A stretch of 64,000 bases of DNA, taken from contig MNCI01006837.1 of NCBI GenBank assembly GCA_015680685.1, positions 900,520 through 964,519 of the forward strand. Reading direction: 5' to 3'. Below are positions 47,386-59,180 of this stretch, piece after piece. Under the pieces are notes generated by a model that saw only the letters and a program-made list of their open reading frames with translations, was not told where the DNA came from and ran no database searches. A program made the position numbers and the translations under genes. This DNA is from Gnetum montanum (Eukaryota; Streptophyta; Gnetopsida; Gnetales; Gnetaceae). Numbering within the stretch: position 1 is the stretch's first letter; the number at the start of each line of letters is the position of its first letter.

Positions 47386-48479
47386 TACCCCCATGACTGA
47401 ATGAAAAATCATCCTCGAGTTCCTTACAATAATATTGGGAAGGTATGGGATTATTGAGGGGAATNAATTAATATATCCCTAGCTCCGTATTAGCCATACC
47501 ACAACCTAGCCAATGGACCTACACCAAAGCAAGGTATTAATTACATAATGATTCATTTACCCTTGCTAATATATGATTGTGTTGTGTGTGCAGATGGTGA
47601 TCATACAACAACGGATTGGATCTAGAGCAAACACCTGGAATGGAGCAGCGCTGGAAGCAGTTATGCAAGGAGCAAGATCGATGACGCGCTTACCGATGGA
47701 TAACCGAAGGCACAATCTTGGCATTGGCAGCAGCAACACTTCTTTCTCTCTCTCTTTCTTTCTCAACTGCCAACAAAGGCCTGATGTCATTATAATAAGG
47801 TGTTCACCCTTGTTGTCATGAACACCAGTTTTGTCAAGTCTTGTAATGATGATCCGTTCACATGTCATCCCATTAGTTCCATTCCCCTNNNNNNNNNNNN
47901 NNNNNNNNNNNNNNNNNNNNNNNNNNNNNNNNNNNNNNNNNNNNNNNNNNNNNNNNNNNNNNNNNNNNNNNNNNNNNNNNNNNNNNNNNNNNNNNNNNNN
48001 NNNNNNNNNNNNNNNNNNNNNNNNNNNNNNNNNNNNNNNNNNNNNNNNNNNNNNNNNNNNNNNNNNNNNNNNNNNNNNNNNNNNNNNNNNNNNNNNNNNN
48101 NNNNNNNNNNNNNNNNNNNNNNNNNNNNNNNNNNNNNNNNNNNNNNNNNNNNNNNNNNNNNNNNNNNNNNNNNNNNNNNNNNNNNNNNNNNNNNNNNNNN
48201 NNNNNNNNNNNNNAAAAAGAGTTAAAGTCTTAATTGTAAGAATTTACCAAAAAGAAAATAATGCATCTACCAAAATATACACTAATGATACAATCGGCAA
48301 TGAGGTGAACAATGGAGAGAAGGGTGGAGAGAAGAGGATGGAATGGAATCCCAAGAACAAGGTGGTGTATAGCCCCTTGTGTGTTTTATGATTAATGTGA
48401 CTTGGCAAATCTCATTCCAAATTTGGCCTTAAATGAACCACATCCAGTGACTTCGCATCAATGCATTCGGCTAAACCTT
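47386..48479 (-). other. 3' interior of element G/H, with gap
   Basis: The polypurine tract and about 70 bases match the region before LTRs A and E (AATAATCCCATACCT in reverse). An N at 47465 and the 325-base N run at 47889-48213 interrupt it. No coiled-coil ORF is present on either side of the gap. Confidence 0.6.
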
Positions 48480-49400
48480 CCACTTGAAGTAACAAGAATG
48501 CCTTCCCTAAGAGTTACCACCATTCCGACGAAACAAAGGAGAGAATGGGAAGTGAGAAGGGCCTTAGTTAGAGGGAACACTTTTGGTTCCATAACCAGTG
48601 CTTGTAGCCCAAGTTTATTTCATCTAAGGGGTGTGCTTTGAATTCTCACTTAGTTTTTTTTTGGCATTTTGTGTTTTTATGTGTGAGAACCAGACCATGC
48701 AAAGACTGTTTATTTTTATTGTCTCAGCTTTCGATAGTTGGGTAACATTGGAACGACAAGAAAACTCAAAAAGAAAACATCCAAGCACCTAAGAGAACGA
48801 CCAACACAAAAGCATCAAGTTCCCTTGAAGTCACACCCGTTTCAATCCTTGAGTCCTTCCTTAGTTTGAGAAATACCCAGTCACCGATTCATTTAAGTTC
48901 TTATTAAGAAGGAGACTGTACATTTCCAAGCCAAGAGAGACCATAGAGTGTTGTGGACGGATGGATGAAGTGAACTCATTACCTGTCATATCAAAAGAAC
49001 ATACCTTAGTATCAACATTGTGACTTAAAGGGAAAAACCAAACATTAACAATCAATATGAAAACAGTTCATACCATCATTCCGAACACTTATTGGGTGAA
49101 AAACTTACAGGGTGGATCACACACACACACACACAATGGAAAAGTATAACGATGTTGTAAACAAAAAATAAGAAAAGTTAAAGAAAATTGTAAAACAAAA
49201 ACTAGAAAAGTTAAAGAAATTTGTAAAACAAAAATGTGTAAGAAAAAAACGTGTAAAATAAAAACGTGAAAGACAAAAACTTAAAAGAACTGAGGGCCCC
49301 ATATGATTTGCATAGGTGGCCATCTCCCCCATGACTGAGTGGAAAGGGAGAGATCCGAAATAATGAGCGCCTATTTGAATTTCGTAGAAGTGCCCAACTT
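48480..49400 (-). other. Post-integrase linker shared with the large element
   Basis: It aligns with 58320-59170. Shared strings include ACTAGTGCTTGTAGCCC-like, AGGGGTGTGCTTTGAATTC-like and GGCCATCTCCCCCATGA. In the larger element this lies after integrase. Here it follows protease directly. A (CA)n run is at 49118-49135. Confidence 0.65.
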
Positions 49401-49739
49401 CTCCCAATTGATGATCTTAGATTAAGGGATGGAAGTTGGTGATGCTCATATTCCAATGTGTCTATGCCTTCATTGTTGGCATGGCTTGTGTCCTCAATTC
49501 GTTCCATGCATATTTGTCTGATCCTTCTAGTAGCTGTCAACCATGGGGGTGTCTACTACTGGTTGTGTGGTTGCTACATATAGGCATCTTTGTTGTAAAG
49601 TTTCAAGGGAACACCTGTTACATGGTGGCATTTCCTCCATGTCATCACCCGATGAATCACTGTATGTGACGCATGGAACTTTCCTCTTCTTGATCTTTCC
49701 ATAAATGTTTATCTTAGAGATTTCCAAGGAAAGATCGTG

Positions 49740-50100
49740 GATCCTAAGGCATGCGTCTACTGTATTAAGCCATGCCCTTCCCATTATAATTTGGGAAGTT
49801 CCCTTCGTTGTTATTAACTTCAATCACCAGGAAATCAGCTGGGTAAGACCAACCACACACAGTGGTGACGATGTCTTCCACCAATCCCAAGGAAATGGTG
49901 ATGGACTAGTCTGCCAGCTCTAGTTGAATGTTGCTCTTCTTAAGTTGGGGCAGGTTCCAGGTGTGATATGTCTCTCATGAAATTAAGTTAACTTCAGAAC
50001 TTGAGTCAAGAAAAGCCCTATGTGATTTATTTTTGGTGATTTGTAAATAGATTAAGGGACTCCCAGGGTCAGTTAGTTTCCTGGGAAGGTGGCCTACCTT
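49740..50100 (-). pseudogene. Retroviral-type aspartic protease of element G/H
   Basis: The reverse strand reads AFLDSSSEVNLIS (about 49984-50020), then LELAD.SITISLGLVEDIVT, YPADFLVIEV and IIMGRAWLNTVDACL. This is the retropepsin pattern of Athila/Tat elements. The Gly of the usual D-S/T-G triad is Ser. At least two stops are present. It would cut the gag polyprotein. Confidence 0.75.
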
Positions 50101-50148
50101 GATCCAGTTGATTACGATATGTGTTAACATAACTGTATGCGTTAAGCT

Positions 50149-50541
50149 CTATTGGACTAAAGAGTGCTCCGAAGTATTAGATGGTGGAGGAGTGTACATG
50201 GGCACAAACGCTTGTTGTTGCGAGAGTTTGTCTAGGCTTTTGGTTCTGAAGAAGGGTCTTCTCTTTTTACAGTTTTTAGAACCAACAACAGGTTGAATAT
50301 TTATAGCTCTCACAGTGTGACGTTGCCGCGGTTGAGGAGGAAGTTCCCCTTGCATTATTGGAGCAGGAGGTGTTATGGGAACCATTACTGGTGGAAGAGG
50401 TGTGGATGGATTTGGAGGATGGTGTGGGTATGGAGTGTCTCCCGGAGGAGAAGGAGTCCTTCTGAAGTACTCCCGAACTTGGTAGTGACGGTGGGGGGTT
50501 GTGTGACTCATAGAGTCACTTGGAGAAATCGGTTGCTGCAC
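50149..50541 (-). pseudogene. Pro-rich gag-protease linker of element G/H
   Basis: An open stretch of 130 codons rich in Pro, Ser and Thr, ending FFRTKSLDKLSQQQAF just before protease. The same position in the larger element (62770-63380) encodes a similar decayed linker. It has no enzymatic motif. Confidence 0.6.
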
Positions 50542-50721
50542 ATAATATCCATAAGGGTTAGGCTGCTAGTAAGGGTACTGATGTTTCGGCGATGGCATCC
50601 CTCATGATTATGGGTATTGCCATTGCTGATGCTGTCTGATGGGTTATGGTGGAGTTCCACTTGGATAATACGTTAAGGGTTGGTGGAACTGCCTTGGGTT
50701 ACCTTATGGATAAGGTAACCT

Positions 50722-52644
50722 TCAGGGTGTTTGCCGTTGGTTAAGTCTTGGATTAAGCGCATACACCCCGGACTCCTGTAGATGTGAGATAATTGGACAA
50801 CATCCTTTAGGATGGTCATAGTGGCAGATCTCACATCCACCGTCATCGTCTATGTTAGAGTCCATAGCCACATCGGAGTTAGTGATTTTCCCCTTACCCT
50901 TGTTATGTGCAGGACCTAAATCTCTCCACTTTGTCTTACCTTTGTCACCACTTTGTTCTACCTTAGACTCTTCTACAATTTTTAAGACAGTTTCAATTTT
51001 AGAGTCTAAGGAACTCCATACGTCATCTACCTTAGCCGCTATTTTTGTTGTAAGCTTTTGAAGCAGCAAGGTATTTCTATTCACCAACTCTTCGAGTGGT
51101 GACTCATCCTCCTCATCACAAAATTTCACTCCCTTCTTTTGAAGAGAGGGATCACGATTATATTGTTTCGCACTTTCCCTTTTTCGTAGCTCACCTTCTT
51201 CTTTTGCTACTTGCTCCAACAAGCGATGTACCTCATGGGCTCTAAGTTGTGAGAGTCTCCCTTGGGCATAAGTCCCAAGGGTTCTTCTTGTTTCATGCCT
51301 TAGCCCATCCACAATGTGGCAAAGTTGATCTCACTGAGCATACCCATGGCCTGGGCAACGATGTAACAATGTGTAGTAGCGGGCCATGGCAGCATCCAAG
51401 GGTTCATATGTACCTTGCTTCCAGCCTTGGATCTACTTACACAAATTGGACACTCTAGAGTACATCTGATACTTATCGTTGAACAGTTCTAGCATCGTAC
51501 TCCACCTCCTGATGGTTTTCGATTCTAAGGATTGGTACTAGCTCTCTGCTTCCTTGATTAGTGTCCTTGGGAATAACTTAAGTTTTTGCCACTCATTTTC
51601 TATATTCTGCAAGGCACAGGCATTGTGGAATTCTTGTAAATGATTTTGCGGATCAACATTGTATCCCCCTTCAAATCGTGGGATATTGTTCATGTCTAAA
51701 CGTTTGATCTGACTATCTTTTAAATGCCTTGTGGGAATTTGAACTTCCTCCGTTATGTCAAACATACTTCGAGTTGCGAGTAGGGGCTCATCATGATCAT
51801 CTCTTTCATGATGCCTGTGATGTCTGCGTTGTTCCCTACTCTCCTTATGTCCTTGCCCTTGTCCTCTCTCTCAACTTTCTCGTCAAGGGATCTCATTTTA
51901 TCTACCTTTATCCTCTTCATTGTGTTCATGATGGCTACGCCCAGATGTGGAAGGAGAGGGTGAGTGATGTGAAGAAGGGGAAGAAGAAGGGGAACCATTG
52001 CCATGACAATGTTTCTTGCCTTCTCTTCGGCTGCTACTGCCCCGATCGCGGTGACAATCTAAGTGCCCATCCTTAGCATGATTTTTTGTTCCCTCTGTGA
52101 ACAGTTGGTGTTCACGGGCATCAGAACCATGGTTATGTATCATTGATCATAGGTTCTGATACCCTACCTCCTCATCATCGTTAGGAGGAAAAACATCATT
52201 TGCTAAAGAACCCGTTATAAGGGGTTCCTCATCTCCTATTTTAGTACAGATGTGCGGACCTTTGCCCTTCAAAAGTGTATGTTGACTCTCCTGCCTTGAT
52301 TCCCTCATACGTTGTGCTTCTGTGGGATGATAATCCCTCGTATCAAAGTTTGCCACAATGTATTCAGCATATAATTTAGTCATGCCTATCTATGCCAAGG
52401 CACTGAAAAGCATGTGAGAGACTGATCGATTTGGGGGTAACACAATGTTACCTTGCAAATCTCTCCATCACAGCTGTTTGTCTTGATGGAGGATAAAGGT
52501 AAAGTTTGGAATATACTCATTAGGATGAGTATAAACTATCTTGTATTGGTTAGGACTTGGCTGATTTCGGCTATGTGTTTTATGTTGCCGATTGTCTCGT
52601 GTATGGTCCTTAGGAGGTGAGTTGCTCTTATGAGAAGAAGACAT
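50722..52644 (-). pseudogene. Gag of element G/H
   Basis: It starts at ATG 52644 (MSSSHKSNS), 127 bases after the primer site. In order: a basic, Asn/Gln/His-rich N-terminus, a His/Ser-rich stretch, the capsid-like block IKRLDMNNIPRFEGG / PQNHLQEFHNACALQNIENEW (51590-51710), and GLRHETRRTLGTYAQGRL. The last 196 codons are open and end in the knuckle CEICHYDHPKGCC (CX2CX3HX4C). A handful of stops and shifts remain, fewer than in gag L or K. Confidence 0.8.
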
Positions 52645-52770
52645 TTTGATTTATCGGTGTGCTAATTTTACCGTTATATAATTTTTTATCTTGATTAACT
52701 TCAAGGTTTGTATAGGCTCCCAATGATGTGAGTGATATCCTTATGTTCTATTCGACGCACAAACACTTAG

Positions 52771-52788
52771 TCCCCAACAACGACGCCA
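52771..52788 (-). other. Primer binding site, tRNA-Asp type
   Basis: The reverse strand reads TGGCGTCGTTGTTGGGGA, 15 of 18 bases of the complement of plant tRNA-Asp. All three differences are C-to-T. One base separates it from the LTR. Confidence 0.85.
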
Positions 52789-52789
52789 A

Positions 52790-53773
52790 TGATGAGTGGT
52801 GAGGTACCCCTACACTCAACCATATGAAACGAGCGTAGCACGTGTGATTCGGTTGAACTCCGTAGACTAAGTGCCTACATGCCCCATGGAACACTTTGGG
52901 TTAATCATTCGTTGTCTTCCCAGACTTGTGTTTGTCACGGTGTATGGTTAAGTAAGTCTGAGGTATACGATTTTTATATCTTTTTATGTTTTTATCCTAT
53001 GCTATCAAGGTGAAGGGTTGAGAAACTAACTAACTCTAACTAATGAACCTAGTCTAAATTAACTAGCATCAGCATCCGTTCCCACTTATCGTACACACCC
53101 TGAACCGATGCAACCACGACTACCAAATGCTAATCGTTGCAGGGATTACCGCGCGTAACGCACATGCTCGAAGTGGTTGTACTGAGGCACTTAACTAGGA
53201 GGAAAGGGTTGAGAGAATCTATCTAGCCTAAGTGCGATGAGCAGTCGATTCCTTGACTAATCGTACACATCTGGGACTACCACTGGGATTACCAAGCGCA
53301 GATCCTGAATACGCCACTGGGTTACCAAGTAGTCACACGAGATGCTCGTAATCAAGTCGTACTCATACTGCATGCGATGAGCAGCCGATTCCTTGACTAT
53401 CCATACACATCCTTAGATGCTCATAATTAAGTCATACTCATACTGCATTCTAGGAGTTTAAGGGTGAGAGAGAAATGATAAATAAAATCCTATTCCATGC
53501 ACTGCAAGGTTTATCTAGAAAGCTCGTCTTTATTGTCGTACACAACTTGTGTTCAGGTACAATGTTGCTCGAATAAAGATTTGTTCACTTTGGGACTCCT
53601 ACTGCGGGCACATGAAAAATATTCTATCTCTAGAGTGATCAAACTACCAAAGTTTCCCTACTTCTAAACCAGGATGGGAAATAAGGGGAGAGCTGCCTCT
53701 TATTTATAGATATGGCGGCGGACCGCGATATCGCGTACACGATATTGTGGCTCATGCGAATCGCGTCTCATCA
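52790..53773 (-). repeat. LTR H (5' LTR)
   Basis: TGATGAGTGG...CTCATCA on the plus strand. It pairs with LTR G. It is longer by a partial tandem duplication (53234-53373, with about 70 bases repeated from 53374). GATATC sites are at 53725-53755. Confidence 0.9.
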
Positions 53774-54240
53774 CCAAGCATTATACATTATGCTCTAAGT
53801 AGCTGTACTTATGTGTTCGTGATTAATTAGATTAATTATTATGACATGAAATGTATAATGCATTTAAAGTAAAGTGTTGATAAGAAAGATTAAGCTAATC
53901 CAACTGCTACAATGAATGCTAGAAATCTCGACTTTATTTTTGTTCATACCAATGTGTTTAGGTACATGGTGCTTGCATAAAGTTCCATACAATCTCTTTC
54001 ACTCATACTATGGATAGTTAAAGGAAAATATTCTAACTTTAGAAAAGATAAATTGCAAGGGTGTTACTATGCTATTGACATAAGTTGCCATAAACGTGGT
54101 TGGTGCACACATTTATATAGGATGTGCCTATGTCTACTTTTATGCATCTACATTAATGGGGATGCATTGATGCATTCCTGTTGACACAACCTATTTATTG
54201 AAACTTCGTCATATTTCCACGACTAACTAAAAATTCTTCA
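53774..54240 (-). repeat. LTR I, inner part
   Basis: It resumes LTR I at CCAAGCATTATAC. It carries the reverse TATA region (TATATAGG near 54116) and aligns with 5820-6200 of LTR M. The boundary with the element interior is approximate. I see no clean TCATCATACCCCC here. Confidence 0.65.
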
Positions 54241-54469
54241 TCGAGTAAACAAAAGTAAGATTGAGATTTTTACAAAAAATTAGGGAAGTATGTAATTTAT
54301 TAACTGAAAAATAATATATTGACTGATTGAGTGATCAACTTTGACTACCAAACTATATGGAATTACAATATTGGTGTCCATGACAACAAAATTAGATACT
54401 CTTTATAAAAAATTTAGTAGGCTCCCTTAAGTTGCTAAAGACAAGGTGAATTTTCATACAGTGCCTAGA
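54241..54469 (-). other. Short gene-free stretch before the coiled-coil ORF
   Basis: AT-rich. Expected to hold the polypurine tract and 3' UTR, but neither is recognisable. Confidence 0.4.
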
Positions 54470-57221
54470 GGTAGAGGCTCCTATAGCACTGAAGGTTCTT
54501 CACCTAGTTCTAGTGCTTGTGGCGATGGAGGTGGCTGAGGCTACCCTGCTCCTATTGGTGGAAGATTAAAAGCATTAAGTAACTCCTTTATCTTTTCTTT
54601 CTTTCCATGTGGATCGTATGAAACCCACATAGCTTCATTGATGTGGGTTGGTGTAGGTATATCCCATGAGTACAACATTGTAGGAAACATGTCTTTTGCA
54701 TTGAAAAACCATGCTATGAATTATTTAGATTCAATGTTGAATATCTTTACTAAGTTTTGTAGCTTGTGATAATTATTCATTCCCCTGGATAGGTTCTTAG
54801 CAACAAATCATTGGTCAACAAATTTGGTTTTAGGAACTTTAAGCTTTGTGTTGGCTATCTTCAACTATTGCTTAGTTTCCTTGTGGTGCTTGAATTTCAC
54901 GTCTTATAAGAGGTAGGAACTGGTCACCTACTTTTCTAACATAGTCCTTAGCCTTCTTGCTGTTAGCATAGCTAAGTTTTCATAATGAGGTTGGCAAGCT
55001 CCATGTACTTCATCATCTCCTTGATTTGCAACTCCTTTAGGTGGATTCTACTGTATTATATTTGTTTAAGCCATTAAAGATTGGCTTCCACATAGCTTCT
55101 TTGGTGGAGTTGTTGGAGGGTCTCCTTCATCTTTTCCTTAGCCAATTAGATTTCTTTTTCATTGAATTCCTTGAGGATCTTAACTTAATCCCTCTAATGG
55201 CTTTTAACCCATTCAAATTTAAGGGCCTCATTTTTTGAGGAGGCTACCTCAATGGTATTTTTCTGATGAAGTGCTCATACTTCCTCCATCGAGAGATTTC
55301 TATTTTCTATTACCATCCTCCTTAGATCAAGGTTCACCTTGGCTAGCTGCTCTTGCTAATATCAAACAAATTCAACCATTTGATCTCTTTGTTGTTTGAC
55401 ATTACGCAAGCGATGGATATGCTTAGTGAGGACCAAGTTCTCCTTATAGACTTGTGACAAATCTCTATTAGTGTTGAACATCATGGCTTCCGACAAGGAT
55501 GCATCAAAGATGGAAGCCTCCTTTGCATTCTCAACCTTTTTGATTCTATGTTGAAGTTGTAAAGCTTCATCGCTTGTGAGGTTTGGGTTGAGAATGATGG
55601 GGTTGGAAAGATAGGCTTACAACTCCATATCTTCAATAGCTAATTATTGATTTTCATTGGTGGCTATCTGTAGTTGGGCATTTGCAATGAGAAGTTTTCC
55701 CTTCATCTCTAGTAGCTCTGATTGGGTTATAATAATTTTATCTAGAAGATCAAAGATCTTTGGAAGTATTTATTGAGTTACCACTTATTTTTCCAACAAT
55801 TCCTCATGTTGGGCTATGCTCAACCCACCACTTCCCACTTTTGTAGATGTTTGAATATCAACAATTGTAGTAATGTCTTGCATAGATGCTCTAAGAGTGT
55901 TGAGAGATTTAGCTACCCTATCAACCACCACCTCTATCATTGTCTCTTATTCTTGGTGCTACATCATTTAGATAATTACCCCCTTGCCTTTCTCTAGGTA
56001 CATCAAGAAAGTTGTAGCATTCCTAAAAATTTTAGAAAACGTTTGTCTGGGGATGGACATTGTAACTTCTTGGATGCTAGGATTTGTTCTTGTGGGCACC
56101 TAATTTCACTGTATTAAGAATAGTGGGGGTGATTTCCTCTAGCCAATTGATGGTCCTGGTGACCTCATTAAGATGGCTCAATGTTGGATAGTAAATTGAT
56201 GGCTCCCCATCACCTGTTGAACTTTGCTATCATTGCAACTACTACTCATGAAGCTTTTGGAGTCATGTAGTAGCTGCAACCACCTTAGGTGTGGTTTGTA
56301 GTGATGGTGAAGGCCTCTCCTCTTCCTATAGTTTTACAGGTACATTATCATTCATCATATCTTGCTAAGATGTGGTAGGAGCATGGAAGAGTATATCATT
56401 GGCATAACATGTTATGCCTCTTCTTTTGTAGAGTTTTTAAATGCGACATAGAAAGGGGAGTGTCTTCCTTTTGCTTTCATTTTCCTTAAATTGCTTTTCT
56501 CTCTCCTTATAGGTAAGCTGTGGAGAAGGCTATGATCTTACTTGGCCTCACCGTGGGGTTCAGGTAATAGGTTGTGGTTTTGAAGTATGCATGTTTAACC
56601 TTTGTAAGTACATCTTATTCTTTACGGTCCACTCCATAACACTACTGGATCCATTCTTTCTTAACTTCCGGGTCTTCTTGGGTTGATATCTCTGCCAAGG
56701 TTACCCCAATATTAGGTAAACCAAGGGCCTTTGCAATGGCCTTAATCAAGAAGGAGATGGTAATGTCTTTGATTTTAACTAATGTATCTTCCTACTGGTT
56801 GTTCTAGAATAGGTAGGCCTCCCCCATGTACCATTTTGCACTTGAGGAGAGAATGGGCTACATAGGATACCTCTATAGTTGTGTGTGGACTTTCTTAGGT
56901 ATCAACTCTAAGAAGGATCCAACGTTTAGTTCTTGAAGAACCTAACTCTAAACCTCCTTGGTTCAGATCTTCTCTAGGTAGGCCTTTATCAATGTGACCT
57001 CAAGTCTTGGCCTTGTGGTCTCATCTTGTCTAGATTGGTCAGTTTCAATATTTGGAATCTATCAAATAGATTTCACTCAAGTTTCTGCCAAAGAGGTCTC
57101 ATTGCATGACTTGCTTTAGCCTCTTGTTTGTTGGATTGATATTGCTATCCATTTCCTCCTTGTGGTTGCTTCTTCCTTGGTTGGGAAGGTCCTCCTACAA
57201 GTGCCTCCTCTTTGGTGCCAT
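54470..57221 (-). pseudogene. Coiled-coil 3' ORF, copy 3, downstream of integrase
   Basis: It starts at ATG 57219-57221 (MAPKRR, then GGPSQ), as copy 2 does, and has the same overall length (about 2.75 kb). N-terminal matches include LNVGSFLELIPKKV and LIKAIAKALGLPN. The coiled coil includes LAKVNLDLRRM, ENRNLSMEEV and KILKEFNEKEI, aligning with LSMDEVRTI and MYKQILEKEI of copy 1. Many stops. This copy proves the gene order integrase-linker-coiled-coil ORF-3' LTR. Confidence 0.7.
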
Positions 57222-59180
57222 CTATGATCACAACCATAACCATGGATTGGCATTTTAGTGTATAGCCCTTAGTTCCTTTTTGATACATTTCTTATTGGGT
57301 TAGGTTACACTTAGGTTTGTTTGTGATCTTGGAAGGTTCATTATTTTATTCGTTATCTACCAAAGTTTGTTTATGGGGTTTAACCTGGTTTGGACTAGGA
57401 TTTTAATATTATTTTAATGGTTAAATCTTAGGTTGTTAGAAAAATTCTAAAAAAATATCTATCATAAATCAAAGTTTTGTGGCCCCCACAATGTAAAGTT
57501 TATCTCCGATAGCTAGGGGATTGAAGAATGAGGTGAATTAGATGAGTGATTTGCAAGTTAAGATGCTTGAAAGGTCTTTAGGCTCTGAAATGGAAAAATC
57601 TCCTTCCTCGAATGTGGTGTGTATTATACTACTTTTGTGTTGCATAGATGAGGATGTGTCAACATAGCTATTTGAAGCAATTTTTCCCAATGGAAAACTA
57701 AGGATTTTGAAAGAGTTTGAGGATGAAATGAGAGCCCAAAGAAAGCCAGAAAAGCCTAGAAGGATGGCAAAACATGGAAGTGGGTATGAGATTTACTAGA
57801 AAAAGGAGATGTGAAGTAAAATGAATATGTTGAGGTGGTGCAAAACTAGATGTTTATGTAGTGACATGATGGGATTGATTGCAAAATTACCAAGGGATAA
57901 GAGATTTAACTAAACATGACCAAGGAGTATGCAAGTGGGTCCTTCCCAGACCATGCTCATGTCATCAATGCCCTTGCATGCCTCATACCAAGGAGTTCAT
58001 AGGCACAAAGGATGATGAATGATCATCAACAGTTAAAAATTGAATCCATGTAAGAAATCATCAAGGATTATGACATACCAAAATAGACATATTAAGTGAT
58101 CATGATAAGAGGTAGTGAGGTGGTCAATGATGAGAGTAGAGGGATGCAAGAGAGAAAATGATAATGGATTCTCACATATCGGTGACATGAAGTCCTTGTG
58201 GCATGTGTGGTTAAGATGACTAAATACTATCCCATCCTTAGTTGGAACCAAGTCCATCTACATTTAGTGACTTTGCATTACCATATCTTGATTAGTTGAT
58301 GAACAAGAGTTCATGAGCACCCCCAAGGGACAACCATCACTCCAAGTAGAGAAGGAAAGAGAGGTAGGAAGAGTAGAAGGGCCTTAGTTGAGGGGGTAGC
58401 TTCAAGCATGGATAACATGCCTTTCAACCCCATAACTAGTGCTTGTAGCCCATTATTACATCTAAGGAGTGTGCTTTGAATTCCTATGTTTTTTTTAATT
58501 TCTAATTATTTTCATGGGAACCATACCATGCAAATACATGCATCCTATTATTGGTTGATAGTAGTAGTGGTGAGAGACCAATGAGAATATCCAAAAAACC
58601 TCAAGAAGGGAGTTGATATAGAGGATGAGAAATCATCTTGAAGTCACACCCTTCTCAATTCCACTTGATCCATTTCAAGTCTATTAAATTTTAAGGTTTT
58701 TGATTCTTTGTAAGTTGTAATTAGGAAAGGACCTTATGGTTCTTAGAAGAAAAACTCATAGAATTGAGTGGAATGGATGGATGATGTGGGCTCACTGCTT
58801 GATACCATTAGAAAATTAATGCTCCATTAATCAATTTCATAATTCAAAAATAAAATCTAGTCATTGAATAATCAATCCAAACATTAAGTATAGTTTTAGA
58901 TGAACTTCTAGTAGTAGCAATTGTCGCAAAGTGCAAGATTCCTAATGAATAAAAATCATGAAAACAACATGTAAAGGAAAATAAACAAGGATATATATAT
59001 ATATATATATATAGTAAATTGCAAAATATTTTAGAAAATTACAAAACTTATAAAGAATGATGTAAAATAAAAAAGTTGAAAAATCAAGTAGTCATCATAG
59101 AATCTTAACATGGATGGCCATCTCCCCCATGAATAAGTTGGAAAGAGGAGATCTAAAAGATAGAATGTGCTTGTTCATTG
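57222..59180 (-). other. Linker between integrase and coiled-coil ORF
   Basis: About 2 kb without recognised domains. 58320-59170 matches the G/H element. It includes an (AT)n microsatellite at 58988-59013. Confidence 0.5.

Larger units (their letters stand above)
46425..53773 (-). mobile_element. Complete nested LTR element G/H: gag-protease only, CCAAG target duplication
   Basis: Two family LTRs in reverse orientation bound a primer site, gag and protease. CCAAG is present at 46420-46424 and 53774-53778. The first 410 aligned LTR bases differ at about 27 places by my count, mostly transitions. The interior (5.4 kb) has no RT, RNase H, integrase or coiled-coil ORF. After protease it jumps to sequence shared with 58320-59170 of the larger element. 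It is therefore a deletion derivative that would need another element's pol. 325 bases are unresolved (47889-48213). Confidence 0.9.

Noticed and set aside
47800-48391. Two forward ORFs spanning the N run
   Set aside because: Most of their length is unresolved N. The real sequence around it is interior of a reverse-strand retroelement.
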